From NCBI GenBank assembly GCA_947497175.1, contig CANMFM010000001.1, forward strand, positions 62,001-126,000: a stretch of 64,000 nucleotides of DNA, written 5' to 3'. The notes beneath the pieces are model-generated. The model did no database searches, was not told where the DNA came from, and worked only from the letters and a program-made list of their open reading frames with translations. A program made the position numbers and the translations under genes. This DNA is from an uncultured Aquimarina sp. (GTDB taxonomy: Bacteria > Bacteroidota > Bacteroidia > Flavobacteriales > Flavobacteriaceae). Position 1 is the stretch's first letter, and each line of letters begins with the position of its first letter. This document shows positions 38,111-48,220 of this stretch, piece by piece.

Positions 38111-39447
38111 ATAGTATACTTATTAAAAATGCAAATATTGTTAATGAAGGAACAATTTTTAAGGGTGACATTTATATAGAAAATGGCGTCTTCAAAGAAA
38201 TTGCATCGCATATAAGTGCTACATCTGACCATGTGCCAATCCTTGATGCAGAAGGAAAATATCTAATCCCGGGAGTAATAGATGACCAGGTGCATTTTAG
38301 AGAGCCTGGCTTAACCCATAAGGCTACTATTGAAACAGAGTCTAGAGCTGCTATCGCAGGGGGGATTACTTCATTTATTGAAATGCCCAATACAGTACCG
38401 CAGACTACAACAATAGAAAAATTAGAGGAGAAATTTGAAATCGCTGCAAAGACGAGTTATGCTAATTATTCTTTTATGTTTGGAGGTACTAATGATAACC
38501 TCGAAGAAATTGGTAAAGTAGACAAAAAAAATGTGGCAGGGTTAAAACTCTTTTTAGGGTCTTCTACCGGTGATATGCTGGTTGACAATCCTGAAGTTTT
38601 AGAGAACATATTTGCATCTACAGATCTTTTAATTTCGGTACATTGTGAAGATGAGCAGACCATCAGAAAAAATACAGCAAAATATAAAGCTCAATATGGA
38701 GAAGATATTCCTATAGAGCTTCATCCTGTTATCAGGAGCGAAGAGGCGTGTTATCTTTCGTCATCGCAAGCTATAGAGTTGGCTAAAAAAACAGGCGCAC
38801 GCTTGCATGTTTTTCATCTTTCTACAGCAAAAGAGATGGATTTGTTTACCAATAAAATTCCACTTAGAGAGAAAAAAATAACTGCAGAGGTTTGTATTCA
38901 TCACTTATGGTTTTCTGATGAAGACTATACACAAAAGGGAACTCTAATAAAATGGAATCCAGCAGTAAAAACATCTAAAGACAGAGACACTTTGTTTCAG
39001 GCTTTATTAGATGATAAATTAGATGTAATCGCAACAGATCATGCCCCGCATACCAAGGAAGAAAAAGAGAACGTATATACCAAAGCCCCATCAGGAGGGC
39101 CGTTGGTACAACATGCACTTCCGGCAATGCTCGAGTTTTATCATCAAGGTAAAATTAGTCTGGAAAAAATTGTAGAAAAAATGTGCCATAACCCAGCAAT
39201 TTTATTCGAGATTCATAAAAGAGGATATATAAAAGAAGGGTATTTTGCAGATGCGGTTTTAGTAGATCTGGATGCTTCATGGACAGTAAATAAAGATAAT
39301 ATATTGTACAAATGTGGTTGGTCTCCTTTTGAAGATACTACATTTAGATCTACAATTACTCATACCTTTGTTAATGGAGGGCTAGTATATGAAAATTTTA
39401 AATTTCACGATGTGAAAGTGGCACAAAGATTAACTTTTGATAGATGA
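38107..39447 (+). CDS. pyrC: Dihydroorotase
   Basis: A 446-residue enzyme of the amidohydrolase superfamily making dihydroorotate in pyrimidine synthesis. The metal-site motif reads IDDQVHFREPG, where class I enzymes usually have D-x-H-x-H; the first histidine is thus a glutamine. The remaining parts are typical: AGGITSFIEMPNT, GLKLFLGSSTGDM (with the expected carboxylated lysine region), VHCEDE, HVFHLSTA and DVIATDHAPHTKEEK. It overlaps both neighbours by the ATGA arrangement. Confidence 0.93.
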   Translation: MNSILIKNANIVNEGTIFKGDIYIENGVFKEIASHISATSDHVPILDAEGKYLIPGVIDDQVHFREPGLTHKATIETESRAAIAGGITSFIEMPNTVPQTTTIEKLEEKFEIAAKTSYANYSFMFGGTNDNLEEIGKVDKKNVAGLKLFLGSSTGDMLVDNPEVLENIFASTDLLISVHCEDEQTIRKNTAKYKAQYGEDIPIELHPVIRSEEACYLSSSQAIELAKKTGARLHVFHLSTAKEMDLFTNKIPLREKKITAEVCIHHLWFSDEDYTQKGTLIKWNPAVKTSKDRDTLFQALLDDKLDVIATDHAPHTKEEKENVYTKAPSGGPLVQHALPAMLEFYHQGKISLEKIVEKMCHNPAILFEIHKRGYIKEGYFADAVLVDLDASWTVNKDNILYKCGWSPFEDTTFRSTITHTFVNGGLVYENFKFHDVKVAQRLTFDR

Positions 39448-39950
39448 TTAGAACGATTAAATACACCATATGGTGTTTGATGCTGCTTGCTTGTCAAAGT
39501 ATTGATAAAGCTCCCGAACCCAAGGTTTTGATAGGCGAAGATCTCATGGTAGAAATTCTTACGGATATTGCCTTTGTTAAGGCAGCCAAGTCTTCTAACA
39601 GAAAAGTATTTGAGCAAAAGAAAATAAATCCGGAAATCTATATTCTTAACAAATATAACATTGACAGTATTGTGTTTTCCGAAAATAATATTTGGTATGC
39701 TGATCAATTAGAAAAATATGAAGAAATTTTTAAGCGAGTAAAAGATAATTTAGAAAAATCCAGAGATGCGTTTGAAAAATTGAAAAAAGAAGAGGATTCT
39801 ATAAAAAAAGTGGAAGATTCGATTCGCAAAAGCAAAGATACATTGCAAAATAAGGATGAACTTTTGATTCCTTTAGAATTAAAAGCGGTAGAAGAAGATA
39901 TTGAACAAGCAAAGTTAAAAAGGTTTAAACCTCGTTCAAAAAAGCAGTAG
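39444..39950 (+). CDS. DUF4296 lipoprotein
   Basis: A 168-residue lipoprotein with lipobox CLMLLACQ near the N-terminus, a conserved EDLMVEILTDIAFVKAAKS region, and a long charged C-terminal helix (EKSRDAFEKLKKEEDSIKKVEDSI). The DUF4296 family is limited to Bacteroidota and often follows dihydroorotase. Function unknown. Its last 26 bases overlap the end of the convergent epimerase gene. Confidence 0.85.
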   Translation: MIRTIKYTIWCLMLLACQSIDKAPEPKVLIGEDLMVEILTDIAFVKAAKSSNRKVFEQKKINPEIYILNKYNIDSIVFSENNIWYADQLEKYEEIFKRVKDNLEKSRDAFEKLKKEEDSIKKVEDSIRKSKDTLQNKDELLIPLELKAVEEDIEQAKLKRFKPRSKKQ

Positions 39951-40932
39951 CAGTTTCTTTGATCGCCTCTTGAATGGGTGTAAATGTAAATTTCAGCTCA
40001 TTTTTAATTTTATCATTCTTGTACAATGAATTTGAAAGAGCACTGCGTATAGAGGATTTAAATATAGATCGTTTAGTCCTAAAGAAGAAGTGGCTTATTC
40101 TCTGAAGAGTATAAGCAAGTTTCAGTAAAAAAGGCGATGCTTTTTTTGTGGGAACAGATTTGTTTAATGCTTTGGCAATCATCGAGAAAGCATCTTTGTA
40201 ACTTAAATTCTCACCCACTATAATATATCTTTCCTTAGAGTATTTTCCTTCCATAAGTCGATGCATAATGCGTACTACATCTTGTATAGCCACATATCCA
40301 CTCGTTCCTGTGGTATAATATCTCATGCCGGCATAAATTCTTTTGAATAAAAAGCCACTACCACTATCAAAAAAGCCAGGGCCTATAATAATTCCGGGGT
40401 TTACAATTACCGTGCTAAGTCCTTCTTGAGCTCCCCTCCAGACTTCCATTTCGGCACCATATTTTGTAATCGCATATACCGATTTTTGAGCTTCAGGATT
40501 CCATTCTGCCGTTTCATCAATAAAAGCAGTAACGGGGTTTTCCTCAAGGGTAGCAATAGAGCTAACGTGACATAGCTTTTCTACATTATGGATCAAACTA
40601 AGGTTTACAATATTGGCTGTACCTTCGATATTAACCTTTCGCAGTTTTTTATAATGAGAAGGATTAAAACTAATTTTGGCCGCACAATGATATACGTGTG
40701 TGATTCCTTTAAAAGCTTCAGACAATTCAGGGATATTGTTAAGTGTAGTTTTTACCCAATCTATGGTATCGAACAGATGTTCTTTCTCGGGTAAATAATA
40801 AGAAAACATTTTTCTGGCATATTCTTTTTTAGCTTCAGATCGATATAATGCCCGTATAGGTTGCTTTTCATTTATTAACTGTACTAATAAATGAGTGCCT
40901 ACTAAACCTGTTGCTCCTGTAATTAAAATCAT
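39925..40932 (-). CDS. NAD-dependent epimerase/dehydratase (extended SDR)
   Basis: About 335 residues from the ATG at 40932 (MILITGATGLVGTHLL), the family start; an ATG 30 bases upstream would add a non-family leader. Motifs: nucleotide loop GATGLVG, YHCAAKISF, and the catalytic pair in YAITKYGAEMEVWR (Tyr-x3-Lys). It resembles dihydroflavonol-reductase-like enzymes acting on sugar or lipid substrates. Convergent with DUF4296 and divergent from tyrS. Confidence 0.88.
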   Translation of the reverse strand: MILITGATGLVGTHLLVQLINEKQPIRALYRSEAKKEYARKMFSYYLPEKEHLFDTIDWVKTTLNNIPELSEAFKGITHVYHCAAKISFNPSHYKKLRKVNIEGTANIVNLSLIHNVEKLCHVSSIATLEENPVTAFIDETAEWNPEAQKSVYAITKYGAEMEVWRGAQEGLSTVIVNPGIIIGPGFFDSGSGFLFKRIYAGMRYYTTGTSGYVAIQDVVRIMHRLMEGKYSKERYIIVGENLSYKDAFSMIAKALNKSVPTKKASPFLLKLAYTLQRISHFFFRTKRSIFKSSIRSALSNSLYKNDKIKNELKFTFTPIQEAIKETATAFLNEV

Positions 40933-41008
40933 AATGCGGAATCTATGTACTAAAGTAAACATATTTAGGATTTCTGCTGTATTGATAGCTCCATATTAAC
41001 CATATTTT

Positions 41009-41016
41009 TATCTTTG
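41009..41016 (+). promoter_or_regulatory. Candidate tyrS promoter -7 box
   Basis: TATCTTTG, 26 bases before the tyrS ATG, with TTG at 40982-40984. Confidence 0.5.
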
Positions 41017-41042
41017 TCGCGTCTTAATTCAATGATAAAAAA

Positions 41043-42338
41043 ATGACTAAGAATTTTATAGAGGAGCTACAGTGGAGAGGTATGTTACATGATGCAATGC
41101 CTGGGACCGAAGAATACCTACTAGAACAAATGAGAGCTGCTTATGTAGGGTTTGATCCTACTGCAGATTCTTTACATATCGGTAACCTGGTTCCGATCAT
41201 GTTATTAGCACATTACCAAAGAGCGGGGCATAAACCTTTTGCATTGGTTGGTGGAGCAACAGGGATGATAGGTGATCCATCCGGGAAATCTGCAGAGCGT
41301 AACCTTTTGGATGAAAAAACCCTTAGACATAATCAAGAAGCGATAAAAGTTCAATTATCAAGGTTTTTGGATTTTGAAAGCAATGTAGCTAATGCTGCAG
41401 TGCTGGTCAATAATTATGATTGGATGAAAGAGTTTTCATTTCTTGATTTTATCAGAGATGTAGGGAAACATATCACAGTAAACTATATGATGGCTAAGGA
41501 TTCTGTAAAAAATAGAATTTCTTCTGAATCTTCTGAAGGGATGTCGTTTACAGAGTTTACATATCAACTGGTACAGGGATACGACTTTTTACACTTATAC
41601 AGAGATCATGAGTGCACTTTGCAAATGGGAGGAAGTGATCAATGGGGAAATATCACTACAGGAACAGAGCTCATAAGAAGAATAGCCGGAGGTAAGGGAT
41701 ATGCGCTTACATGTCCGTTAATTACAAAATCTGACGGATCAAAATTTGGAAAATCTGAAGGTGGCAATGTGTGGTTAGATGCCAATCGAACGTCTCCTTA
41801 TAAGTTTTATCAATATTGGTTAAATACCAGTGATGAAGATGCTGAAAAATATATTAAGATTTTTACTTTTCTAAATAAAGAAGAGATAGAAAACCTTATC
41901 ACCGAACATAAAGAAGCACCTCATACGCGAATCTTACAAAAACGGTTGGCCGATGAGGTTACCGTTATTGTGCATTCTCAAGAAGATTTGAATAATGCGA
42001 TAAAGGCATCAAACATATTATTTGGCAAATCAACATCGGCAGACCTAAAAGATTTGGATGAAGCAACTTTTTTAGATGTTTTTGATGGTGTGCCACAGGC
42101 CGAGATTTCTAAAAGCGCTATTGATGATGGTATAGATATTATAGGTGCCTTGGCCGAACATACCGGGTTTCTAAAATCGAATGGAGAAGCCAGACGTGCT
42201 TTAAAAGAAAACTCTATCTCAGTAAATAAGGAAAAAGTAAAAGAGGGATATGCAATTAATAAGGAAGATTTAATAAATGATATGTTTGTTCTTTTACAAA
42301 GAGGAAGAAGAAATTACTTCGTTATTCGAGTGGTGTAA
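41043..42338 (+). CDS. tyrS: Tyrosyl-tRNA synthetase
   Basis: A 431-residue class I synthetase. HIGH appears as HIGN (residues 45-48 in [13 protein letters not shown]), KMSKS as KFGKS ([16 protein letters not shown]), and the tyrosine pocket includes [12 protein letters not shown] and [21 protein letters not shown]. The C-terminal S4 RNA-binding domain is recognisable ([25 protein letters not shown]). Length is normal for the bacterial type. Confidence 0.97.
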   Translation: MTKNFIEELQWRGMLHDAMPGTEEYLLEQMRAAYVGFDPTADSLHIGNLVPIMLLAHYQRAGHKPFALVGGATGMIGDPSGKSAERNLLDEKTLRHNQEAIKVQLSRFLDFESNVANAAVLVNNYDWMKEFSFLDFIRDVGKHITVNYMMAKDSVKNRISSESSEGMSFTEFTYQLVQGYDFLHLYRDHECTLQMGGSDQWGNITTGTELIRRIAGGKGYALTCPLITKSDGSKFGKSEGGNVWLDANRTSPYKFYQYWLNTSDEDAEKYIKIFTFLNKEEIENLITEHKEAPHTRILQKRLADEVTVIVHSQEDLNNAIKASNILFGKSTSADLKDLDEATFLDVFDGVPQAEISKSAIDDGIDIIGALAEHTGFLKSNGEARRALKENSISVNKEKVKEGYAINKEDLINDMFVLLQRGRRNYFVIRVV

Positions 42339-42350
42339 AGACTAAGGGTT

Positions 42351-42401
42351 AAATCTCTTGAAACCTGACAGGGTCTGTAAAAACCAGGATTCAAGAGATT
42401 T
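42351..42401. terminator. Long-loop hairpin after tyrS
   Basis: A perfect 12-bp repeat AAATCTCTTGAA/TTCAAGAGATTT with a 27-base loop that itself contains CCTG/CAGG. The T run is short, so it may be a repeat rather than an efficient terminator. Confidence 0.45.
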
Positions 42402-42455
42402 CGAATCATAACAAACGTATCGAACGAAGCTTTTGATTGATGAATGACCAGATCC

Positions 42456-44852
42456 TTAGTTATCTATACGATCCTGTTCGTCTTGTAGTCCTGTTTTTCG
42501 TTGTTTTTTAGCTTTTACATCTTTGTTACCAAAAGAATAGCTAATATAACATTGTATCGTTCGACTATCGCTGCCACCATTTCCATCGATAAAGAGATCT
42601 CCAAATTGGGTAGTTCCTCTCCATGGAATTGTATATAAAATATCATTACCAGTAAGTTTTACAGTCCAATGATCCCATTTCTTTTGTATCCCTATATTTA
42701 AAGAACCTAAAGATTCGGTACTATATGTACCGCCCCAAATCGAGGGACTGCTGTACCAGCCACTGAGCTCAAAAGTTAATCCTTTAGCAAGAGTAAATGT
42801 ACTTTGTGCATATCCTCCATAGGTTGTTTGATCAACAGCAATAAATGAAGGATCAGTTGGTTTAAAATCACTATAAAAAATATACCCACTCATGTAAATA
42901 CTCCACCAATCATTAATTTTCTTTGGATACGAAACACTTAAATTAATAACCTCCTGATTTGCAACGTTACGGGTGTTGATAAAGTTTCTGTTTTCACCTT
43001 CTGCTTCTGTTACCTGTGCAAAGAAGTCATTGATAAAAGAATAGCTCAGGCTAGTGGTTAGTGTATATTTATAGGTGTGTGAGAGTTTTATGTTGTCTGT
43101 GTACTGAGGTTGTAAAAAAGGGTTACCCCTTCTAAAACTTAATTCATCTAATTGAAATTCGAATGGATTTAGTGCCTGATAGTTAGGGCGTTGTATTCTG
43201 CGGCTATATAGTAAGGCTAACGAATGATTCTGAGAAACCTGATATGTAAGTCCACCAGATGGAAACCAATCTGTATAGTTTCGTTGTACAGTTTTATTAT
43301 CATTTTGACGTGTGGCGTTAAGATCTCCTCTTGAATCTGTATTTTCCATACGTAACCCTGTCTGTATTTTAAGTTTATTAATTCCAAAATTGTAATTTAC
43401 ATAAGCGGCTGTTACCCTTTCATCATATGTAAACGTATTACTTCGATTTTGATCCAGGGAGCGCATTCCATTCTGAACTGTAAAAAAATCAAATGTGTTG
43501 TCGGTTTTTATAAAAGACAACTTTGACCCTAGAGATAGTGTTCCTTTCCCTAATTTTTGTTCATAATCAGCTTTAGTTACATAAATATCAATGTCTATAG
43601 GCGTATCTTGTGCAGTAATATTTTCATTGAGAGGATCTCCTTCAGAAGTAATATAAAAGTTAGGCTGATTGTTAAAACGGGTTCTTTGATAACGACCATA
43701 ATTGAGGTCAATTAGTAAGCTTCTTCCTACCGTGTCTTTATATCGATAGTTAATATTGGTGTTTAGGTTTAGCGTTTCATTTTTATTGCTGTTTGGTGCT
43801 AGTAGGATACTGTCGATTACTCCGGTATCTCTTTGGATAATTGGAGTTCTGGAATTTGTTTCAGAAGATGCATCTCTTAGAGAGAGGTTCGCAGAAGCCT
43901 CAATTGTATTTTTTGGATTGATTATATACTCTGTTGAGGTACGAATGTTATGGTTGGTTACGTCATTTTCAGATTCAGAACGTGCATCAAAAATATTATC
44001 CCCTTGTATGCGATATAGATTAATAAAATTAGTAGACGTTCCAATAAAATTGCTGTAATTAGCATTGAATGTCCATTCTTTGGTTTTTGTAGTAATTCCT
44101 AGCTGACTACTGTTTCGTAAGAAATTCCCATAGGTTAAGGTATTTGTAAAACTTCCTACAGTACCTAACCCCTTTTCTCTTTTAAGGCGTATATTGATGA
44201 TTCCGGCATTTCCGGCCGCATCATATTTTGAGGAGGGTTGGGTTATGATTTCTATGCTTTCAATTTCATCTGCCTGTAACGACTGTAAAAATGTAGTAAG
44301 ATCATCACCTTGCAGAAAACTTTGACGATCATCAATATATATAAGTACTCCGTTTTTACCCTCAACTATAATATCATCATTATTGTCTACACGAACCCCC
44401 GGGGCCTTGCGAAGCACATCCAAGCTATTATTTCCAGAAGATGTGATCGTTTCTGCAACGTTAAATACCGTTTTATCGGGTTGTACCTCTACGATCGGTT
44501 TTTTGGAAGTAACGGTAACTTCTTCAAGAGCTTCTGTATTTTGTTCAAGTGTAATAGCCCCTAATGCTAAAGAGTTGTTTGAAAACGTAAGAGTTTTATT
44601 ATAGCTTACAAAGCCTATACTGCTTATGGTAAGTTGGTATGTGTCATTAGTAATACCTTTTAATGTAAATGCACCTTTGTCGTTCGAGATTCCGGCTTTT
44701 ATGAGTTTTTGATTAGTGTCTTTTAAAATGATATTTGCATAGGGTACTGGTTGCATGGATGCATCTTCAACAGTTCCGCTAATCGTTTGAGAATAAAGAA
44801 GATTAATAGTACTTACAACTAGGTAAATAATGAAAAATAATAAGGATCTCAT
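42456..44852 (-). CDS. Outer-membrane beta-barrel receptor with CarboxypepD_reg domain
   Basis: A 798-residue outer-membrane protein: signal peptide, CarboxypepD_reg-like domain (about 25-105, SGTVEDASMQPVPYANIILKD), a plug-like region (VLRKAPGVRVDNNDDIIVEG, GNAGIINIRLKREKG) and a long barrel of the OMP_b-brl_3 type. Such proteins relate to TonB-dependent receptors, often without a partner lipoprotein. It is divergent from the LytS/LytTR pair, which may control it. Ligand unknown. Confidence 0.88.
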   Translation of the reverse strand: MRSLLFFIIYLVVSTINLLYSQTISGTVEDASMQPVPYANIILKDTNQKLIKAGISNDKGAFTLKGITNDTYQLTISSIGFVSYNKTLTFSNNSLALGAITLEQNTEALEEVTVTSKKPIVEVQPDKTVFNVAETITSSGNNSLDVLRKAPGVRVDNNDDIIVEGKNGVLIYIDDRQSFLQGDDLTTFLQSLQADEIESIEIITQPSSKYDAAGNAGIINIRLKREKGLGTVGSFTNTLTYGNFLRNSSQLGITTKTKEWTFNANYSNFIGTSTNFINLYRIQGDNIFDARSESENDVTNHNIRTSTEYIINPKNTIEASANLSLRDASSETNSRTPIIQRDTGVIDSILLAPNSNKNETLNLNTNINYRYKDTVGRSLLIDLNYGRYQRTRFNNQPNFYITSEGDPLNENITAQDTPIDIDIYVTKADYEQKLGKGTLSLGSKLSFIKTDNTFDFFTVQNGMRSLDQNRSNTFTYDERVTAAYVNYNFGINKLKIQTGLRMENTDSRGDLNATRQNDNKTVQRNYTDWFPSGGLTYQVSQNHSLALLYSRRIQRPNYQALNPFEFQLDELSFRRGNPFLQPQYTDNIKLSHTYKYTLTTSLSYSFINDFFAQVTEAEGENRNFINTRNVANQEVINLSVSYPKKINDWWSIYMSGYIFYSDFKPTDPSFIAVDQTTYGGYAQSTFTLAKGLTFELSGWYSSPSIWGGTYSTESLGSLNIGIQKKWDHWTVKLTGNDILYTIPWRGTTQFGDLFIDGNGGSDSRTIQCYISYSFGNKDVKAKKQRKTGLQDEQDRIDN

Positions 44853-45132
44853 AATTTCTAAATTTCTAATGTTGGTCCAAAAGTGAAAACTTTTTTAAAT
44901 CATTAAAAGATGTTTTGGTTGAATGGCCCAATGGATCGATCAATGTACCGAGGACAATTTAACTGTGTATAGGGCAGTTTATCTGGAAATTCTTGATATG
45001 TATTAGGTGAACCCATAGTTTTGTAAGCATCTTGTATATATGATACTCTTTGGAGGCTATCAATATAGTAGTATCTTAGTTTAAAAAAATAGTGGAGCAC
45101 TATACTGACCAATTTTGAAAAATCAAACCGTT

Positions 45133-46194
45133 ATGTGGAATAAAAGAATTTATGGAATAAAAGTTGGCGAAATAGCTGTAGTTGTCGGTTTGTATTTGCT
45201 GCTATCGTTTGTTTATAGATTTACACTTTGGACCGCTTATTGGGATAAACCAGATCGTTGGGAAAGATTATTTAGTTTATGGGAATGGTTTGATAATAGT
45301 GGATTGCAGTACATTTTGATGTTTCTGGCTACTGCACTAATATGGTGGTTGATTTTTAGAGTTTTTAGTAAATGGCCACATCACTATCGTATCTTATTAC
45401 ATCTTATAATGCTGCCTTTTTTTATACTGATTGCCTGGAAAGGATATTATTGGGTGTGTGATCGTTTTGATATGATACATTTAGAAGGAAATCCTGAAAA
45501 GTGGGATATTTATATTCCGGCATTGATATACATGGTCCAGTTTGCGATATTTCATGCGTATGAATATTATACCAGTAATCAACGTAAAATTCGTTATGAG
45601 ATTGAACTAAAAAATACCGTTTTAAAGAGTGAGTTAAGTGCGATCAAAGCACAGCTAAACCCGCATTTTTTATATAATGTATTTAATACGATTAATGCCA
45701 GTATTCCTAAAGAAATGGAGAGTACACGAGAAATGGTTGCAGATTTATCCGATTTGTTTCGTTATCAACTTCGAGCGAGCAGAGAAGATCTGGTTCCTCT
45801 TAAAGATGAATTGGATTTTGTGCGTAAATATTTGGATCTCGAACAAAAGCGATTTGAAGACCGATTACAAATGACTATCAATGTTGATAAGGCGTTACTC
45901 ACAAGACAGGTTCCTCCGATGTTATTACAGCCTATCGTTGAAAATTCTGTTAAACATGGTATTTCGCCTCTTACTGATGGAGGGCATATTGATATCACTG
46001 TTAAAGAGAAAGAAAAAGGGGTCTTGTTATTTGAAATTAAGGATACCGGAGTTGGAGTGTCTGATAAAGCTTCTGTAATGGACACAGGTGTAGGTTTAAG
46101 TAATACGCAAAGGCGACTGGAAAAGATGTACAACTCAGGGCTCTTTTTATCAGATAATCAACCAAGAGGTTTGATAGTGCAGTTTAGTATTTGA
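45133..46194 (+). CDS. LytS-type sensor histidine kinase
   Basis: About 353 residues from the ATG at 45133; a TTG 18 bases earlier is in frame. Four N-terminal membrane segments (about 13-33, 57-77, 85-108, 125-146) precede a His_kinase domain with the phospho-acceptor His178 in AQLNPHFLYNVFNTI and an ATPase region (LQPIVENSVKHG, DTGVGLSNTQRRLEKMY). This is the usual partner of LytTR regulators in Bacteroidota; the regulator gene follows 66 bases on. Confidence 0.92.
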   Translation: MWNKRIYGIKVGEIAVVVGLYLLLSFVYRFTLWTAYWDKPDRWERLFSLWEWFDNSGLQYILMFLATALIWWLIFRVFSKWPHHYRILLHLIMLPFFILIAWKGYYWVCDRFDMIHLEGNPEKWDIYIPALIYMVQFAIFHAYEYYTSNQRKIRYEIELKNTVLKSELSAIKAQLNPHFLYNVFNTINASIPKEMESTREMVADLSDLFRYQLRASREDLVPLKDELDFVRKYLDLEQKRFEDRLQMTINVDKALLTRQVPPMLLQPIVENSVKHGISPLTDGGHIDITVKEKEKGVLLFEIKDTGVGVSDKASVMDTGVGLSNTQRRLEKMYNSGLFLSDNQPRGLIVQFSI

Positions 46195-46260
46195 TTTTGT
46201 TGTGAAGTTTGCAGGTAGTACATGATTAAAAACTCTACAAGTTTATTAGAGGTTAAAAGC

Positions 46261-46980
46261 ATGAAAAAAGTAATTATAGTTGATGACGAAAAATCTGGCC
46301 GTACCCTGATTAAAGAATATTTGGATTCGCATCCTAATTTGATTTTATTGGGAGAAGCTAATAATGGTGTAGATGCTGTTAAAATTATTAACGAGTTTAA
46401 ACCCGACCTGGTCTTTATGGATATTCAAATGCCCGGAATGAACGGTTTTGACGTGCTGGAACATCTCGAAGAACTACCGCAAATTATATTTAGTACAGCT
46501 TACGATCAGTATGCCTTAAAAGCTTTTGAAGTACACGCTGTGGATTATTTATTAAAACCGTATACCAAAGATCGTTTTGATAACGCTATCTCTCGTATGG
46601 GCGAAGTGAAACAAATTATTTCATTAGCCGAACAGCATATCGAGCAAAAGCATGAATTCCCCGAGCGGATCATAGTGCAAAAAGGAACCAAATATGTAAC
46701 CTTATCAACCGGTGATATTTATCAGATAGAAGCATATGGAGATTATTCAAAACTTCATACGGTTACAGATACTTTTATTAGTAATCACGGGATTAGTGTA
46801 TTAGAAGAGAAGCTCAATCCAAAGCATTTTTTGCGCATTCATCGCAGCACTATCGTGCATCTGGATAAAATCAAAGAAGTAGCAAAATATGGTAAGAGTT
46901 ATATGCTGGTTCTTTTGAATCAAAAAAATGTAAAAGTAAGTAGAGGCTATGCAGATAAAATCAAAGCACTAATGTTTTGA
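46261..46980 (+). CDS. LytTR-type response regulator
   Basis: A 239-residue regulator beginning at the ATG at 46261 (MKKVIIVDDEKSGRTLI); the earlier in-frame ATG adds a non-family head. Phospho-acceptor Asp54 in LVFMDIQMPG, receiver end HAVDYLLKPYTKDRF, and a C-terminal LytTR DNA-binding domain (VTLSTGDIYQIEAYGDYSKLH, FLRIHRSTIVHLDKI). It partners the LytS-type kinase upstream. Confidence 0.94.
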   Translation: MKKVIIVDDEKSGRTLIKEYLDSHPNLILLGEANNGVDAVKIINEFKPDLVFMDIQMPGMNGFDVLEHLEELPQIIFSTAYDQYALKAFEVHAVDYLLKPYTKDRFDNAISRMGEVKQIISLAEQHIEQKHEFPERIIVQKGTKYVTLSTGDIYQIEAYGDYSKLHTVTDTFISNHGISVLEEKLNPKHFLRIHRSTIVHLDKIKEVAKYGKSYMLVLLNQKNVKVSRGYADKIKALMF

Positions 46981-47060
46981 TGGTGTGGTTTTTAGAAGAC
47001 AAATAGGTTTTTGAGATATTATAAGGGATGGATTTGTAAATGACTATTTACACGAAAAAA

Positions 47061-47097
47061 ACAAAGCCTACCAGAAGTTACTCTTAGTAGGCTTTGT
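47061..47097. terminator. Hairpin between the LytTR and YHS genes
   Basis: Perfect 11-bp repeat ACAAAGCCTAC/GTAGGCTTTGT with a 15-base centre, between two convergent genes; A-rich on the left, with a weak T tract on the right. Confidence 0.65.
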
Positions 47098-47156
47098 CAA
47101 CTAACCAATCAATTATTGAAAAAACTTAGCATTCAATACAGTTCGATGCAACTGTA

Positions 47157-47606
47157 TTATCTTTTTATTTTAATTTTTTGCCAATTTGCATCCGCTTTCG
47201 CCTGCAATTGTTTGGCATCTTCTTCGATCCATTTGTCTAATGTATTAACCCCCCACGAATTGTAAAATAAGTATAATTTACCTTCTCTTACTTCGAAAGT
47301 CTTAGGGTTAATATCTACTTTTTCGCTATTTACTGCCACAGCATATGCACAATAACCACCATATTGAGGGACAAATTTTTCAGGATTACCTTTAAACTTT
47401 TCTAAGTTCTTTTGGCTGGCAAATTTATAGTTTACATTATCATGTGTAACAACAAATTGGCTATCTCCTTTGACTGCTCGATTACTAAAATATTCTGTAA
47501 CATCGTATCCCTGTGCAATAAAACTTTTCTTAGTATTGTAGTCTAATTGTTGTGCACTTAAACTCACTACAAAAATAAGAAATAATACAGTCAATTTTTC
47601 TTTCAT
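47157..47606 (-). CDS. Secreted YHS-domain protein
   Basis: About 149 residues from the ATG at 47606 (MKEKLTVLFLIFVVSLSAQQ), giving a clean signal peptide. The YHS domain is YDVTEYFSNRAVKGDSQFVV and YKFASQKNLEKFKGNPEKFVPQYGGYCAYAV, a fold linked with metal or heavy-metal-related proteins. The C-terminal part (YNSWGVNTLDKWIEEDAKQ) is typical of the stand-alone Bacteroidota members. Role unknown. Confidence 0.85.
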   Translation of the reverse strand: MKEKLTVLFLIFVVSLSAQQLDYNTKKSFIAQGYDVTEYFSNRAVKGDSQFVVTHDNVNYKFASQKNLEKFKGNPEKFVPQYGGYCAYAVAVNSEKVDINPKTFEVREGKLYLFYNSWGVNTLDKWIEEDAKQLQAKADANWQKIKIKR

Positions 47607-47695
47607 TACCAACATTTTATGATCGTTCTATTAAGTAAGACGTGAAAAATTCTTAATCATTACAAATTTAACATAATTATAAGATTAACAAGTAG

Positions 47696-48214
47696 TTAGA
47701 TTAGAAAATTTGTAGTTTCCGGATAGGGGATCAATGCACTGATTAACAAACTAATACTATCTTTAGCAATGAGTGTAATTGATAGTAATGTAGCAGTAAC
47801 TAGTATTGCGGTTGCAATATTGTTTTCCTGAATATCTTTAAACTCATTAATGCCTTTGGTAAGTGCCGAAAAAAGTAAAAACACAGCGGTATTGATCAAA
47901 ATTGCAAAAATAAATCCAATAAAAAGGTATAACCCTGAATATTGAATAATTACCGATACGGTAATTTGATTGGCATCAGACATAGATAATCTTATCATAT
48001 TGGTTATAGAAGGGATAATTTCTCCCAGAATAATACCTATAGATAAAATGATACCTGCAGAAAAAATTGAGAATGCCATATTGTTTTCTCTAATAGAAAT
48101 GTTAGTAAAGAAGACTCTTTGTAAAATCTTAAACGAAACAAATAAGATCAATACGGATACAAAAATAGCCAAAGCTATTTCAATAAAAGCGAGGGTTAAT
48201 ACTTTGGTTTGCAT
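47696..48214 (-). CDS. DUF350 membrane protein
   Basis: A 172-residue protein with four membrane segments (about 7-30, 46-66, 92-115, 132-160) arranged as two related halves, each with an Asn-Asn-x-Ala motif at the head of its second span (NNMAFSIFSAG and NNIATAILVTA). This is the DUF350 pattern. Function unknown. It follows the transglutaminase-like gene by 6 bases and is the last of a tight three-gene operon. Confidence 0.85.
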   Translation of the reverse strand: MQTKVLTLAFIEIALAIFVSVLILFVSFKILQRVFFTNISIRENNMAFSIFSAGIILSIGIILGEIIPSITNMIRLSMSDANQITVSVIIQYSGLYLFIGFIFAILINTAVFLLFSALTKGINEFKDIQENNIATAILVTATLLSITLIAKDSISLLISALIPYPETTNFLI

Positions 48215-48220
48215 AGTTTT

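Noticed and set aside
44903..45112. 69-codon minus-strand frame between the receptor and the LytS gene
   Set aside because: No recognisable domain; overlaps the likely control region of the divergent genes.
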